From Aporrectodea caliginosa (Eukaryota; Annelida; Clitellata; Crassiclitellata; Lumbricidae): 64,000 nt of DNA. How positions within the stretch are numbered: position 1 is the stretch's first letter; every line of letters starts with the position of its first letter. The notes under the pieces are model-generated. The model had not been told where the DNA came from. It saw only the letters and a list, made by a program, of their open reading frames with translations, and ran no database searches. Both the position numbers and the translations under genes were made by a program. Location of the stretch: the NCBI GenBank assembly GCA_020284085.1, contig JACEVL010000277.1, positions 1 to 64,000 on the forward strand, given 5' to 3'. This document shows, in pieces, positions 22,152-32,340 of this stretch.

Positions 22152-24142
22152 CTGCTTGTGAGAGAGCTTATTCGGTCACGGAGTTGGAAATGTTGGCCAT
22201 GATATGTGCAATAAAACAATTTCACTGTTATTTGGCAAATTCTCCATTTACAGTTTACACCGATCATATCAGTTTGAAGTATTTGCAGTCATTAAAAATG
22301 AGTACTGGCAGGTTACTAAGATGGTCATTACAATTACAGCAGTATACGTTCGACGTTAGATTCAAAAAAGGGAAGACGAATACTAATGCAGACGCATTAT
22401 CGCGACGATCATATCCAATATCCGCGGATGGTCATGATGACGCTGAGGAGCATCTTTTGGCTCAGGTTGATAATGAGGTTCAACAGGTGGACTTGAATCT
22501 CATAGTGGAGGATGATTTGATTGCACCTAAGGAACCAGATGGTGACGCATTTCTAATAGAGACGGCAAAAGAACAGAATAAATGTTTGGATTGTAAGCCT
22601 TTCATTCGTTATTTGGAGTCAGGCGAATTGCCTGAGAATGATAAGGATGCCCGAAAGTTAGTAATCGAGATTTCTGAGTACGCTTTACACGACGGACTAC
22701 TTTTTCACTATTATCAGCCTCGATCTAGAGGACCACAGAAGAGTTATATTAATCAGCTGGTGGTTCCGAAAAGTATGCGACAACGTGTTCTGAATGGTTA
22801 TCACGAAGAGTGTTCTCATCCAGGATTTCACAGATGTTATCTGTCAATCAGGCGTAGATATTACTGGAGAGGGATGCACAGTGATCTGCATAGACATATC
22901 ACGTCGTGCAGGCAGTGCCAAGAATGTAAATATCCCGTTCCGTTGAACAAACCACCACTGACATCATTGCCCATTAAGCAGATTTTTGGCAGATGGCATA
23001 TGGACATCCTCAAACTGCCTCGAAGCAAAGAGGGTTATAATTACATTCTTCTCTGTGTCGAATCACTCACAAGATGGCCTGAATTTATCATGCTCAAACA
23101 ACAGTCAGCTCAGGCGATTGCTGAGGCATTATATAAAGAAATTTTCACTCGTTTTGGACCACCTGAAACTTTGCTTTCGGATCGGGGAGCAAATTTTTTA
23201 AGTAAAATTGTGACTGAGTTATCCTCATTGTTTGGAGTTACAAGAATTCACACGGCTTCATATTCTCCTCGTTCAAATGGGGCGTGTGAGATTGTGAATC
23301 GATCCATATGGAAAATGTTGAGACTTCATTGTAAGAATGAAGTCGAGTGGCCTGATTTTATGCCGGCGATAATGTATGCTCTTCGTGCGACAACGAGTGC
23401 AAATCTGGGTCATAGCCCTGCATTCTTACTATTTGGAAGGGATCTTAAGTTACCTGTTGATCAACGAATGGGTTTGTCTGACGAACCACAGACCACTAAT
23501 GAGTATGTAAAGCGAATAGGTAACGCACTTGAGATGGCTAGAAAAGAAGCAGTAGGGGAAACTTTGGCCCTTCAGGCTCGGAATAAGAGGACCTATGATC
23601 TTAAAACAACCGATACACATTATGCTATTGGGAGTCTTGTGTGGTTGTTTAATCCTGTTACACCGGTAGGTAAAAAACCTAAACTTTATCGGAAGTTCAT
23701 TGGACCTTATTACATTACGTCTCAAATAGGTCCATATACTTACTTACTAAGACACTCTTTGACTAACAAACTTTTGCGTCATCCTGTGAATGCGGATCGA
23801 TTAAAGCCGTATGTGGATCGAAGAGATTTTATGGAGTCGGATGGAACTCTTCCTGTTGTTCCGGGTGCAGACGATTCTCAAAAGCTGATGCCTGGCACAT
23901 CGCCAGACAATGTGTCATCGCCGTCGCCATGGATTGAAGCAGAGCAATTAAGCGGAATGAAATTCGTTAATAAACAAAGATTTTATCGAGTCATATTTAG
24001 GAATAAGTCTTTTAAGCCGGAATGGATTCATGAGAAGGATGTTAGTGATTGTTTGAAGAGGGAATTTCATATCAAGCGAACTATGTCAGGAAAGGTTAGG
24101 AAACGACCAACGCCTGAGAGGTTTATGAATGCTCCACCATAA
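22142..24142 (+). CDS. Pol, C-terminal part: rest of RNase H and integrase (shifted frame)
   Basis: This part continues RNase H in the -1 frame from 22142 (ELEMLAMICAIKQF, VYTDHISLKYL). Integrase follows: an HHCC zinc-binding region (HPGFHR ... CRQCQEC), then the catalytic triad D (HMDIL, about residue 273 counted from 22184), D (LLSDRGANF, 333) and E (ACEIVN, 369), a D-D-35-E spacing. A GPY module (KFIGPYYI, about 505) and a chromodomain-like tail (about 585-630, RFYRVIFRN...PEWI) complete it. It is otherwise open to the stop at 24140-24142. Confidence 0.9.
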   Translation, partial: RSLTACERAYSVTELEMLAMICAIKQFHCYLANSPFTVYTDHISLKYLQSLKMSTGRLLRWSLQLQQYTFDVRFKKGKTNTNADALSRRSYPISADGHDDAEEHLLAQVDNEVQQVDLNLIVEDDLIAPKEPDGDAFLIETAKEQNKCLDCKPFIRYLESGELPENDKDARKLVIEISEYALHDGLLFHYYQPRSRGPQKSYINQLVVPKSMRQRVLNGYHEECSHPGFHRCYLSIRRRYYWRGMHSDLHRHITSCRQCQECKYPVPLNKPPLTSLPIKQIFGRWHMDILKLPRSKEGYNYILLCVESLTRWPEFIMLKQQSAQAIAEALYKEIFTRFGPPETLLSDRGANFLSKIVTELSSLFGVTRIHTASYSPRSNGACEIVNRSIWKMLRLHCKNEVEWPDFMPAIMYALRATTSANLGHSPAFLLFGRDLKLPVDQRMGLSDEPQTTNEYVKRIGNALEMARKEAVGETLALQARNKRTYDLKTTDTHYAIGSLVWLFNPVTPVGKKPKLYRKFIGPYYITSQIGPYTYLLRHSLTNKLLRHPVNADRLKPYVDRRDFMESDGTLPVVPGADDSQKLMPGTSPDNVSSPSPWIEAEQLSGMKFVNKQRFYRVIFRNKSFKPEWIHEKDVSDCLKREFHIKRTMSGKVRKRPTPERFMNAPP

Positions 24143-25139
24143 GCGTGGACGGGTTCATGAGTAATTAGACTGGTTGCAACTGATGTTCGTTACCACTGTG
24201 GTCTCCTGAGAATGATAACATTGTGTACATGTTTTAGGGAGAATATTCACCTCTTGTGATTGGATTGAAGCCTGCTATATTTTACTTTAGTGGATTATGC
24301 TGTGAAGGTCACAAGAGTGAATACTATACAGCGCATTTCATTAATATTCTAGAGATTAAGATCGGCCGATCATCTATTTACACATTTACCACAACGGGTA
24401 AATTCAGCGCTAGGAAATCGACTTCGTAGTCGTGGATAAATATGGTACGATATGTCAGTTCGCCAACCTGAAGGTTTTATTGAAGGGACTATCTAATCAC
24501 TAATTGACGGGTCTTATTACAGTGCAGTGTTTTATTGGAGAAACGGAGTGACAGAAGTTAACATCATATTGTATATATAAAGTATATCGTTTTATGACGT
24601 ATTAATGTTAGCAGTTTTGCGTAGCTTCTGATCAGTGATGTTCGCTTCTAATCACTGATATCGAGACATAATTTCTAGTAAAGAGACATTAATTTCTAGT
24701 AAAGTGTCTGATTCTGTCAGTGATCATATTGCATTTAGTCATTTTAGTTTCCTTAAGCCAGCATAACCTTGTCTAACCTTGTAACTTTGTCACCGTAGGC
24801 GGATGCATGCAGCCGGAGCAGCTCAGATTATGCCTGCCCGTCCTTATTTTATTTTATTATAGGATGGATGCCTGCCCTGCACCTTTGCCAAATTCGTTGG
24901 GAGAGATAGCCGTTCTAAGTACAGTCGATTAGTGAGCGAGAATATGCTATCATTCAACTCTTATCTTATTTTGGCAAGCTCGAGTGGTGTGATTTTAAAT
25001 CGTTAAACCTCTCCTCTCTGTCTGTTATTCTTAGAATTCGGTTTCACTTTCGAGGTTGCTCATGATTGCATTGTGTAATGGGTAGGGGTTCTATAATAGT
25101 CTGGTTAATCAAATTTTATTTTATTCTATTTTATTATAG
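24143..25139 (+). promoter_or_regulatory. Pol-env spacer with two env splice-acceptor candidates
   Basis: No ORF of note is present. Two near-identical pyrimidine-rich acceptors, ATTTTATTATAG|GATGGAT, end at 24862 and 25139. The second lies 26 nt before the env ATG and leads into its frame. The first leads quickly to a stop. Confidence 0.55.
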
Positions 25140-25165
25140 GATGGATTCCCTGGGAATTGATTATC

Positions 25166-27547
25166 ATGGCTCTGCTCGCGGTCATGAACGTTAATCTGAT
25201 TTATGCGACGCCTGGAGTCGTTCTCAATCGAGGAGCTTATGGGGTGTATTTGCACTCATTGGGTGTGTTGGAGGTCAGTACGGATGTTTGGGTTCACACC
25301 TTTGATGTTGCATTGCCCAAGGTCAAATCGCTGCCACCAGTGGTTGATGAACCTCTTTGTATGTTTGGAAATACTTCAACGCCAAGCAGTTGTTCTGATT
25401 ACCTTAGTATGTTTACAGCAATACACAATTTACATAGGAGAGCAGAAGTTAAAATTAATAATCTGGTCGACCGTGTCCGAAATACACTTAAAGGTGAGCG
25501 AGGTAAGCGTCGCAAACCACGTATTCATAAACGGGGATTTGTCAATTTCATTGGTGATGTGGCTCATTCTTTGTTTGGAGTTGCAAGGGATTCGGATATT
25601 CAAGCGATGCAGGATCGTATTAAGACGGTCCTTGAAAATCAGCAACGCACACTTGGTCAGTTTGAGGCAGACGTTACTACTTTAGCTAGTGCAACTAGTA
25701 TTACTAACCAACGGTTGGATGCTATCCGTTCACAGGTTACTGGTCACGATAAAATTTTGTTGGACATAGGTAGAGCCATGAGATTGGATTTTCAGACGTC
25801 ATTGCAGATGGCTTTTTACATGGCTGAGACACTGTATAATTTCACGTGTTTGGAAGCTAATTTGCATAGTCTGTTGTTATCTGTTGAGTCACTAGTTGCA
25901 GGAAGGTTGGAGGCCACTCTTGTGCATAAGGAGGACATTCATCGCGTACTAGTACGACTTACCAGACATCTGGAGTCTTTAAGGCTAACTGTTCGACTGC
26001 TAGTCAATGATCCTGCATACTTTTACAGAGTTAATACTCATATTGCTACTATACAGCGCAGTTTCATTTACATTACATTGAAAATTCCTATTACAACTTT
26101 AAATTTTTCTATGGAACTCTATAAAGTCACGGTTGTAGCCAAGGGTATTAGTGCAGACAATCAGCATGCTACGTTACTTGACCACTTACCCCGTTATTTT
26201 GCGGTTGATTCCGTCAGTCACACGTTTGCCGTCTGGGAGGTGCTTCCGTCATTACAGAGCGGTGATAATTTTCGCATTGTTGACATGAGTGACATCCAGT
26301 TAACCACTAATCCGGAAGCATGTATATTGGCATTATATATTGATGATCCAGTTTCTGTTCAGAGGTTTTGCGCGATGCTTCTTCTTAATCAAAAGCCGTC
26401 TTCATTTGTGTATTTAACATCCAATACAATAGCGATTGAAAATAGTTTATCTGACATGACGTTGAATTGTCCTACATTACATCCTAAGCGGATCGCAGCA
26501 TGCATTTCTTGTCATATTTCCATCCCTAATGAATGCACACTGATTACTGATCAGTATATTTTCCCTGCATCGTGCCAGGAGGCTGACCTATTTAACACGA
26601 CGCATACAGTGGTGCACCAGTTTAACTTGGCTGTCATTCAACAGTTCTTTGGTCGATCGGACTGGGCTACATTGAAGGCTGATGCTACAGTGGCTGAGCA
26701 AATTACACTACAGTTACCTATTTTTTTAACTCATTCAAATGCATCCACGGCGGCTGATGAACAGTTGACTGAAGAATTTGCTAGAGCTATGCAGTCTGTC
26801 AAAGACGGGCAGGTTATATTTAAGTCAAAGGCAGACATATTTCGAGATCAACTTGACATGTTAGGTAATACGGATTCTCCATGGTACTCTACTTCACAAT
26901 CTTTTCTTATACCTGTTGGATCCGTTCTGATTACTCTGCTTACTATAGTAACTATTTATTTGGTGATTAGGGTGCATCGATTGTCGGCTATTGTATTGGC
27001 GCTACCACAGGTCGTACAAGCTAATTCTATTCCACCGGTTTGGATTTTTTCACGGTCAACAACTGTTACCACATCCAGTTCCACGGTTTCATTGGGTTAT
27101 GCAGAGTTTCCTTGGTTCCAGATTACGGTGATCATGTTTCTTTTGTTCATATTTTTAAGTGGGATTGTTCGGAAATTTTGCTACTGTGGGAAATCGTCGA
27201 CTGCTAAGTCGGTTCGGTTAACTATGCACATATTAAACACAGAAGACACGGTTGTGATTCCTTGGTACGAGCTGCGATATGCTTTGAATGATTATGACAT
27301 CGTCGCTGTAAATGCAATTTCTCACATTAGTCTCTCGCGTCGTTGTTTGGGACGTAAATTACGGTTTCAGTGGCACATTACAGTTTTACATAAACCGTCA
27401 CAAATTCGTATTTTGTTGCCGCAGTCGCTACCCATTACTTGCGGTGCAGCTAGACGACTCGAGAACATTATTGGACCGACAAAGCGTTATTCTGTTAAAC
27501 TTTACATTTCTAGTTCGGAGTTCAATGTTCCACTCGCTTTACAATAA
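25166..27547 (+). CDS. Envelope-like fusion glycoprotein, baculovirus-F/errantivirus type
   Basis: The ORF has 793 codons from ATG 25166. The N-terminus is hydrophobic, like a signal peptide. A basic run ending IHKR|G at residue about 123 is a furin-like site. The following GFVNFIGDVAHSLFG resembles the fusion peptide after the cleavage site of baculovirus F and insect errantivirus envelopes. A heptad-rich region follows (about 140-210). Two membrane segments are visible, at about 580-601 and 648-668, with a further 120-residue tail. The family is known to mediate membrane fusion; function of this copy is inferred. The ORF is unbroken. Confidence 0.8.
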   Translation: MALLAVMNVNLIYATPGVVLNRGAYGVYLHSLGVLEVSTDVWVHTFDVALPKVKSLPPVVDEPLCMFGNTSTPSSCSDYLSMFTAIHNLHRRAEVKINNLVDRVRNTLKGERGKRRKPRIHKRGFVNFIGDVAHSLFGVARDSDIQAMQDRIKTVLENQQRTLGQFEADVTTLASATSITNQRLDAIRSQVTGHDKILLDIGRAMRLDFQTSLQMAFYMAETLYNFTCLEANLHSLLLSVESLVAGRLEATLVHKEDIHRVLVRLTRHLESLRLTVRLLVNDPAYFYRVNTHIATIQRSFIYITLKIPITTLNFSMELYKVTVVAKGISADNQHATLLDHLPRYFAVDSVSHTFAVWEVLPSLQSGDNFRIVDMSDIQLTTNPEACILALYIDDPVSVQRFCAMLLLNQKPSSFVYLTSNTIAIENSLSDMTLNCPTLHPKRIAACISCHISIPNECTLITDQYIFPASCQEADLFNTTHTVVHQFNLAVIQQFFGRSDWATLKADATVAEQITLQLPIFLTHSNASTAADEQLTEEFARAMQSVKDGQVIFKSKADIFRDQLDMLGNTDSPWYSTSQSFLIPVGSVLITLLTIVTIYLVIRVHRLSAIVLALPQVVQANSIPPVWIFSRSTTVTTSSSTVSLGYAEFPWFQITVIMFLLFIFLSGIVRKFCYCGKSSTAKSVRLTMHILNTEDTVVIPWYELRYALNDYDIVAVNAISHISLSRRCLGRKLRFQWHITVLHKPSQIRILLPQSLPITCGAARRLENIIGPTKRYSVKLYISSSEFNVPLALQ

Positions 27548-27876
27548 TGGTTACATTATTTCTTTAGTTTTGGTTGTGATTGCTAACCGAACTTTATTGT
27601 TATCGTTTAGTTTCGCGTTTGAGTACATTATTTACTGATGTCATGTTAGCTTTCTTGTGTTTATCAACATTATGGATTATGCTGATTGAGACGTACGATG
27701 TTATTACGCTTTGATTGTCGCTTACTAGTTGATTTGAACTTTCATTGTTTTACTGTTATCGCGCTTGATTATTTGTTGGTTCTCCACACGCACCTGGGTT
27801 GCAAGAAAACCCGCGGCTCGGGTTTTTTATTGTGACTGACCATGTAGTGTCATCATGGGAGGAGCTGGTGCATGCA
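27548..27876 (+). other. 3' untranslated region of the LTR element, with PPT
   Basis: No gene. A perfect 8-bp hairpin, AAAACCCG-CGGCT-CGGGTTTT, occupies 27806-27826. The purine-rich GGGAGGAGCTGG at 27857-27868 is the likely polypurine tract priming plus-strand synthesis just before the 3' LTR. Confidence 0.6.
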
Positions 27877-28087
27877 TGTGCGGCTGGCCGGGCTTGGCTG
27901 CCATCGTCGTCATCGTGGGAGTATTTAAGGACAGTTCCGGCAATTATCATCAGTCGGTGCGTGTGGTGGAGTCACGAGCGCTGTGTAGCTTACATAGTGT
28001 ATAATGGGTGTTGAACAATAAAGAGTGTTACAGTAGACTTACTTACTGAATATACAGAGTACACGATAGTAGTAGAACGACACTACA
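27877..28087 (+). repeat. 3' LTR
   Basis: 211 bp, TGTGCGG ... CACTACA. I found no difference from 18410-18620 by eye. Confidence 0.95.
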
Positions 28088-29008
28088 ATTTTACCAAAAG
28101 AAACTATCACATTAAATGATATTCCTATACCACAGGCAACTTCTGTTAAATTTCTTGGCGTCTTTGTAGATCAACACCTAACATGGAACGACCACATTGA
28201 GAATATCTCTTCAAAAATTGCTAAAAGTATAGGTATACTATCCAGAGTTGCCTACTTACTTCCCACTCATATACGAATAAGCTTATACTATTCGATTATC
28301 CATCCATATTTTAGTTATTGTAATATGATATGGGCTTCTAATTACCCAGCAAGATTAAAAAGATTAATTGTCCTCCAAAACAGAGCTCTCCGCATTATTG
28401 TCAACCAAGCTCGGCACTCTTCTACTCATCTTCCTACGGACCTAGCATTCCAAGACACACACATCTTAAAACTTGAGCAAATAACCTTTCAGCAAACCAG
28501 TGAATTTATGCACAAATATACAAATAATCAACTGCCTTCATCATTTAACAACTACTTCAAAACTACGTCTCAATCTAATCCCTATCCTGTACGTTCTTCA
28601 GCCAATTATAGACCCATATACTCCCGCACTAATACCCGTAGGTTCTCAATTAAAAGTGCCGGCCCTAAAATCTGGAATAGTATCCCCAACGACATACGGT
28701 ACCTAACTAGTTTTCACCTATTTAAACGTAGACTGCGTGCCTATTTGATTGCCAATGGTATGTTCTAATAATATTGTGCGTGCTAGTTAACTAGTTAAGA
28801 TTTGTTAAGGATTAAAAAATAGCAGAATTAACAAATTATTCGGTCTGCCACTCGAGTACTACAATGATGTAAGGGTGACCCTACTAGTCGGGACTTGTTC
28901 CCTTTAGGGTTCTCTATCCCCGTTGTTTTCCTACTATCATACTGTAATTATGATGATTGTATGCTTTGCTTCTGCTGGAAACAATAAAATTTATGGTTAT
29001 GGTTATGG

Positions 29009-29010
<2 letters not shown>
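28088..29010 (+). pseudogene. LINE ORF2 C-terminal part (right of LTR element)
   Basis: The frame is open from 28088 to the stop at 28766-28768 and includes SVKFLGVFVDQHLTWNDHI, LQNRALRIIV and a terminal KIWNSIPNDIR...LFKRRLRAYL. This is the post-RT region of CR1/Jockey-like elements. It continues the fragment at 18218-18388, with about 30 codons lost at the junction. The 3' UTR carries AATAAAATTTATGG and ends in (TTATGG)n at about 29010. Confidence 0.85.
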
Positions 29011-29039
<29 letters not shown>

Positions 29040-29130
29040 CATACATACATACATACATACATACATACATACATACATACTTACATACATACATACATAC
29101 ATACACAAATGCATACATATAGCCATACAT
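29011..29130. repeat. (CATA)n microsatellite
   Basis: About 27 CATA units directly after the LINE tail. Repetitive Tyr-Ile-His and Met-Tyr-Val-Cys frames across it are artefacts. Confidence 0.95.
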
Positions 29131-30295
29131 ATAGACATAAATACGTACAGGTACATTCATGCATACGGAAAGAGTCGGTAGCTTTCTGCCAGATACTTAG
29201 GCTACACAATGACATTGTGAGAGCGGCTTAATAAATTTAACTGTCTACGCAACTCTTAAAAGTAACAATAATAGTCTGTAGGCCTTCTTCTCGCCCAGAG
29301 GCAATAGATCTCTTCTTGTTGTTTCCATTCGTCGGTCTGTTTATATGCAATGCAAAGTAAGTTAGAATTTCTGCAGACATAGCTGGTCGCGCACAGACGT
29401 TGAGATCTCAAATCAACATTAATAACAGAAGGTAGGGATCCAATTTTCTCAGTTTTCATAATTATTTACTCGTAGACTATCTTTGTTTGATTATTGCCTA
29501 AATACCAAGAAATATTGTTGGTTTTAGTGCTAAGTGGACTGTATAAATCGATCACACCAATTAGATGTAACTGAATAATTTAGGCTGGAAAAGAGACTCT
29601 AAAGTTTAATTGCATGACAATCAATCCTGTTTGTGAACTCTTTTATTTGGCGCAACATGTCCACCTTTTGTAATGATTTTGATTACAATGATGAAGTCAC
29701 TGAAGTTTCAGACAAGTTAATACAATTTCAAACTACTCAGTTCTTGTCCATGCAAGCATTTCTAAAATCACTCTCTCGAGGAAGGAGATTCGCTTCTGTA
29801 GCGCCTGAACCTGAAATAAAGAGAAAGTCTGTTGAGAGGAAAAAGGGCCCAAGTGAACCTATACTAGGAGGGTCACTGCCCCAGACCAGGTAGCCGCGGG
29901 CGGCCACACACGCCATCTTGGGAGTATCTCAACAGGCCCTAGAGAAGCGGAACAACAAATCCCAAAGGAGAAGGAGCTATATAAATTACCTAACGGGGTG
30001 CCTATGGATCCCTTCTCTCCCTGCTTATCTACCGAGAGAGAAGCCACTGGCCGTTATGCCCGTGACCTTAGTTTAAACCCGGAAACCCTTACCCAAGGCC
30101 TCAGTAGGCTAGACACCCAGTCCTCTCAACACCGTCGCGACATCATTCATCCAGTTGTCCCTAGTTAGCGGGATCTAGATCCCTTCAATCTGTGTCTCCT
30201 ATTGTTGCGTCTCTAATCAGAGCCCTGAAAATTGCATACTTGTATATTTTGAAACGGTGGCAATAAAACGTTTTGATTGATAGCTTGATTGAGGT

Positions 30296-30299
<4 letters not shown>
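29131..30299. other. Upstream flank of copy P3
   Basis: 29165-29460 aligns with 43610-43915 upstream of P4 (GTAGCTTTCTGCCAGA, GAGATCTCAAATCA, ATAACAGAAGGTAGG), so it belongs to the duplicated unit. The frame 29633-29893 (86 codons) is not recognised and has no supporting evidence. The remainder looks non-coding. Confidence 0.5.

Positions 30300-30357
<58 letters not shown>
30300..30357. repeat. (TA)n microsatellite
   Basis: About 29 TA units, 90 bp upstream of exon 1 of P3. Confidence 0.95.
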
Positions 30358-30359
<2 letters not shown>

Positions 30360-31294
30360 CATGAACATGCACAGATTGTGGGTGGAAATCTTTATACATA
30401 TGCTGTAGACGTCTTAGTCGTGAAAAGTATGTTTCTTCTTCACAGATGTTTGAGGGAGGAGAGATTCAGATTTTTGCAGCGTCCTTTACAGTCGTTGCTG
30501 TCTTCCTTTTCCTGCGTCGATTCAAGCAGAGCGGAGTCAAAGATGATGGAAATCCATATCCACCATCGCTGCCAGTTCTACCATTTTTCGGCGCGATTCT
30601 CCGTGGTGGTGGAATGACTGCGGTTGCAGAACATTTTATGAGATCCGCGGAGAAGCTCGGTCCTGTCTCCTACCTTACAATCGGAAAACGGTATGGAAAG
30701 CGTAGCTCTTGGGCAATGATCTAAGTTAACGTTATCGTTTTCTAATTACCTTGATTCACGTTGCCATAACCGCATTCAGTCTTTTTATCACAATAATTGT
30801 CGTTATTTTCATCGAGGTGTTTGACATCATATACTATGCTGTTATATGTTTTATGCTGATTATGGAGGCGACTGATTAGCAAATAACGGGTATAATACAC
30901 AACAAGAGGCATGGAACGTTACAACCACCACCATCAGAATTAATTGTAATTAATAATCTCTATCGCGTCGTTGTCGGATGTACGAGGCACGAACTGATGG
31001 CGCAATATATGGTTATATTCATGTATCTGCCTATGTATGTATACATGCATGTGTGTTTGCATAATTAACATTGACTTTGTAAATAATCCACCTGACAGTC
31101 GTCATCATCATCAATCGTACAATGCCACTCTCATGGTTATGTCTTCAGCATGGTGGTTCTTAATGGCTACGACGCAATTTTCGATGCCATGGTCAAACAT
31201 TCGGAAGCTTTCGCCGACAGAGTTTCCTTCTGGACTGAAGTGAACGTCATGAACCGCGAGCTCAGAGGTCAGTCCAGCCATTGCCATCAACATC

Positions 31295-31497
31295 AAGGGG
31301 TATATTTGTGCCTTGCAGCCGGAGGGTTGCGGGTTCGAATCCACCTCAAGCCGCCGCGTAGGGACCCTGGGCAAGTCCTTCACTCGCAATTGCTCATGCG
31401 CTTCGGCGTGAAACTCCGATTCAGTGTGTCCGCGCTGTAGTCGGGAGCGCCTCTGAGTGGAAATCTTGAAGGGGCGCTATATAAATATCTGAAATGA
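31295..31497 (+). mobile_element. 5'-truncated SINE in P3 intron 2
   Basis: The insertion has a 6-bp target duplication, AACATC (31289-31294 and 31498-31503). It starts at the linker AAGGGGTAT between the two heads of the SINE at 11298, so it keeps one B box, the body and the GCGCTATATAAATATCTG tail. The uninterrupted site is visible in P2 (about 12385-12400) and P4 (about 47158-47170). Confidence 0.9.
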
Positions 31498-31744
31498 AAC
31501 ATCCTCGAATTCCAGCATTATGTAACTTATGTAGCGCCTTTTGAAATATATTTATTCAGAGACTTAGCGTGGTATCACAGTATGCAAAACTTGCATTATG
31601 TTTCATGTTAATTTCTAATTAAAATTCGAGTTCTCATTATATAATTACTGGCTAATAGATCTAGACTGTGCTCAAAATAATTATAAAAAAGTTAGAGACA
31701 CGATTTGAGGATTACAATTTTATCGTAGCGCATCTTTTTACAAA

Positions 31745-32095
31745 ATCTCTGTCTTACATACAGAGTGCTCTTGGGTCTAGCACTCGTTATCTTTGTGATT
31801 CAATTCGACGAATCCTCTCGGCTGCCTCTGGTCGCTAACTCCGCTCTTTAAAGCGGCATGACCTCCTTGTACCTCGGTCGCGGACTGCTACAGTAACTGC
31901 CCAGCATCGCGCCTATGCATCTGTTATGTTATGCTCTTGTATGACTTTCCCTCTACAATTCGATCTGAGATCTAAACCGGGGGTGTTTCAGTCTCTTCTC
32001 GTTGTCTTAAGATTTTCTTTTTCGCAGGGCTCTTCGCACTGCGAGAACCTCTGATTGTGTATTACAGTGAGAGATGCTTTATAAATCTCTAAATA
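31745..32095 (+). pseudogene. LINE C-terminal fragment in P3 intron 2
   Basis: The plus frame includes LTYRVLLGLAPAYLCDLI, then LVPRSRTATV and a FPLQFDLRSKPGVFQSLL stretch with stops and shifts. This is a typical tail of CR1/Jockey-like ORF2. The tail is TGCTTTATAAATCTCTAAATAC. Confidence 0.65.
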
Positions 32096-32340
32096 CAACA
32101 CAAAACTGTCCAAAAAAAATAATAGTTGGATATCACCTGCATAAATGCAAGCTTAGAGGACTCGCCGTGAATACTGAACCCAATGGTAGAGAGTGACATG
32201 AAAAACAGCACAGGGCTGAGTACTGAACATTGCTGAGCACTGACGTGCAAGCTAGCCAGCGCCGAAATGAATTGATCGGCTATATCGGAAACGATTGTGC
32301 ACAATTGTGCAGGAGCGACGTGAATTAGTTTAGAAAAAGG
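32096..32340 (-). pseudogene. Antisense RT fragment
   Basis: The minus strand reads CSVLSPVLFFMSLSTIG, resembling the PQGSVLGPxLF box of non-LTR reverse transcriptases, with a damaged downstream catalytic region. It abuts the plus-strand LINE tail tail-to-tail. Confidence 0.4.

Larger units (their letters stand above)
18410..28087 (+). mobile_element. Ty3/gypsy-type LTR retroelement with envelope-like gene
   Basis: The element is 9,678 bp between outer LTR edges. Order: LTR, gag, UAG, pol (protease, RT, RNase H, integrase), envelope-like ORF, LTR. The order RT-RNaseH-IN, the CX2CX4HX4C knuckle, the YLDD box and a GPY module in integrase place it in Ty3/gypsy (Metaviridae-like). LTRs of 211 bp appear identical, so insertion is recent. 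One frameshift interrupts RNase H. I saw no target duplication, and about 30 LINE codons are missing at the site, which suggests a deletion during or after insertion. Confidence 0.93.

Noticed and set aside
28914..29231. Frames rich in Tyr-Ile-His-Thr or Met-Tyr-Val-Cys here and at 38.8, 41.3, 43.4 and 49.8 kb
   Set aside because: CATA/TATG microsatellites read through in every frame; no gene signal.
29633..29893. Frame of 86 codons upstream of P3
   Set aside because: Looks somewhat protein-like (charged C-terminal half) but I recognise no family and see no second copy.
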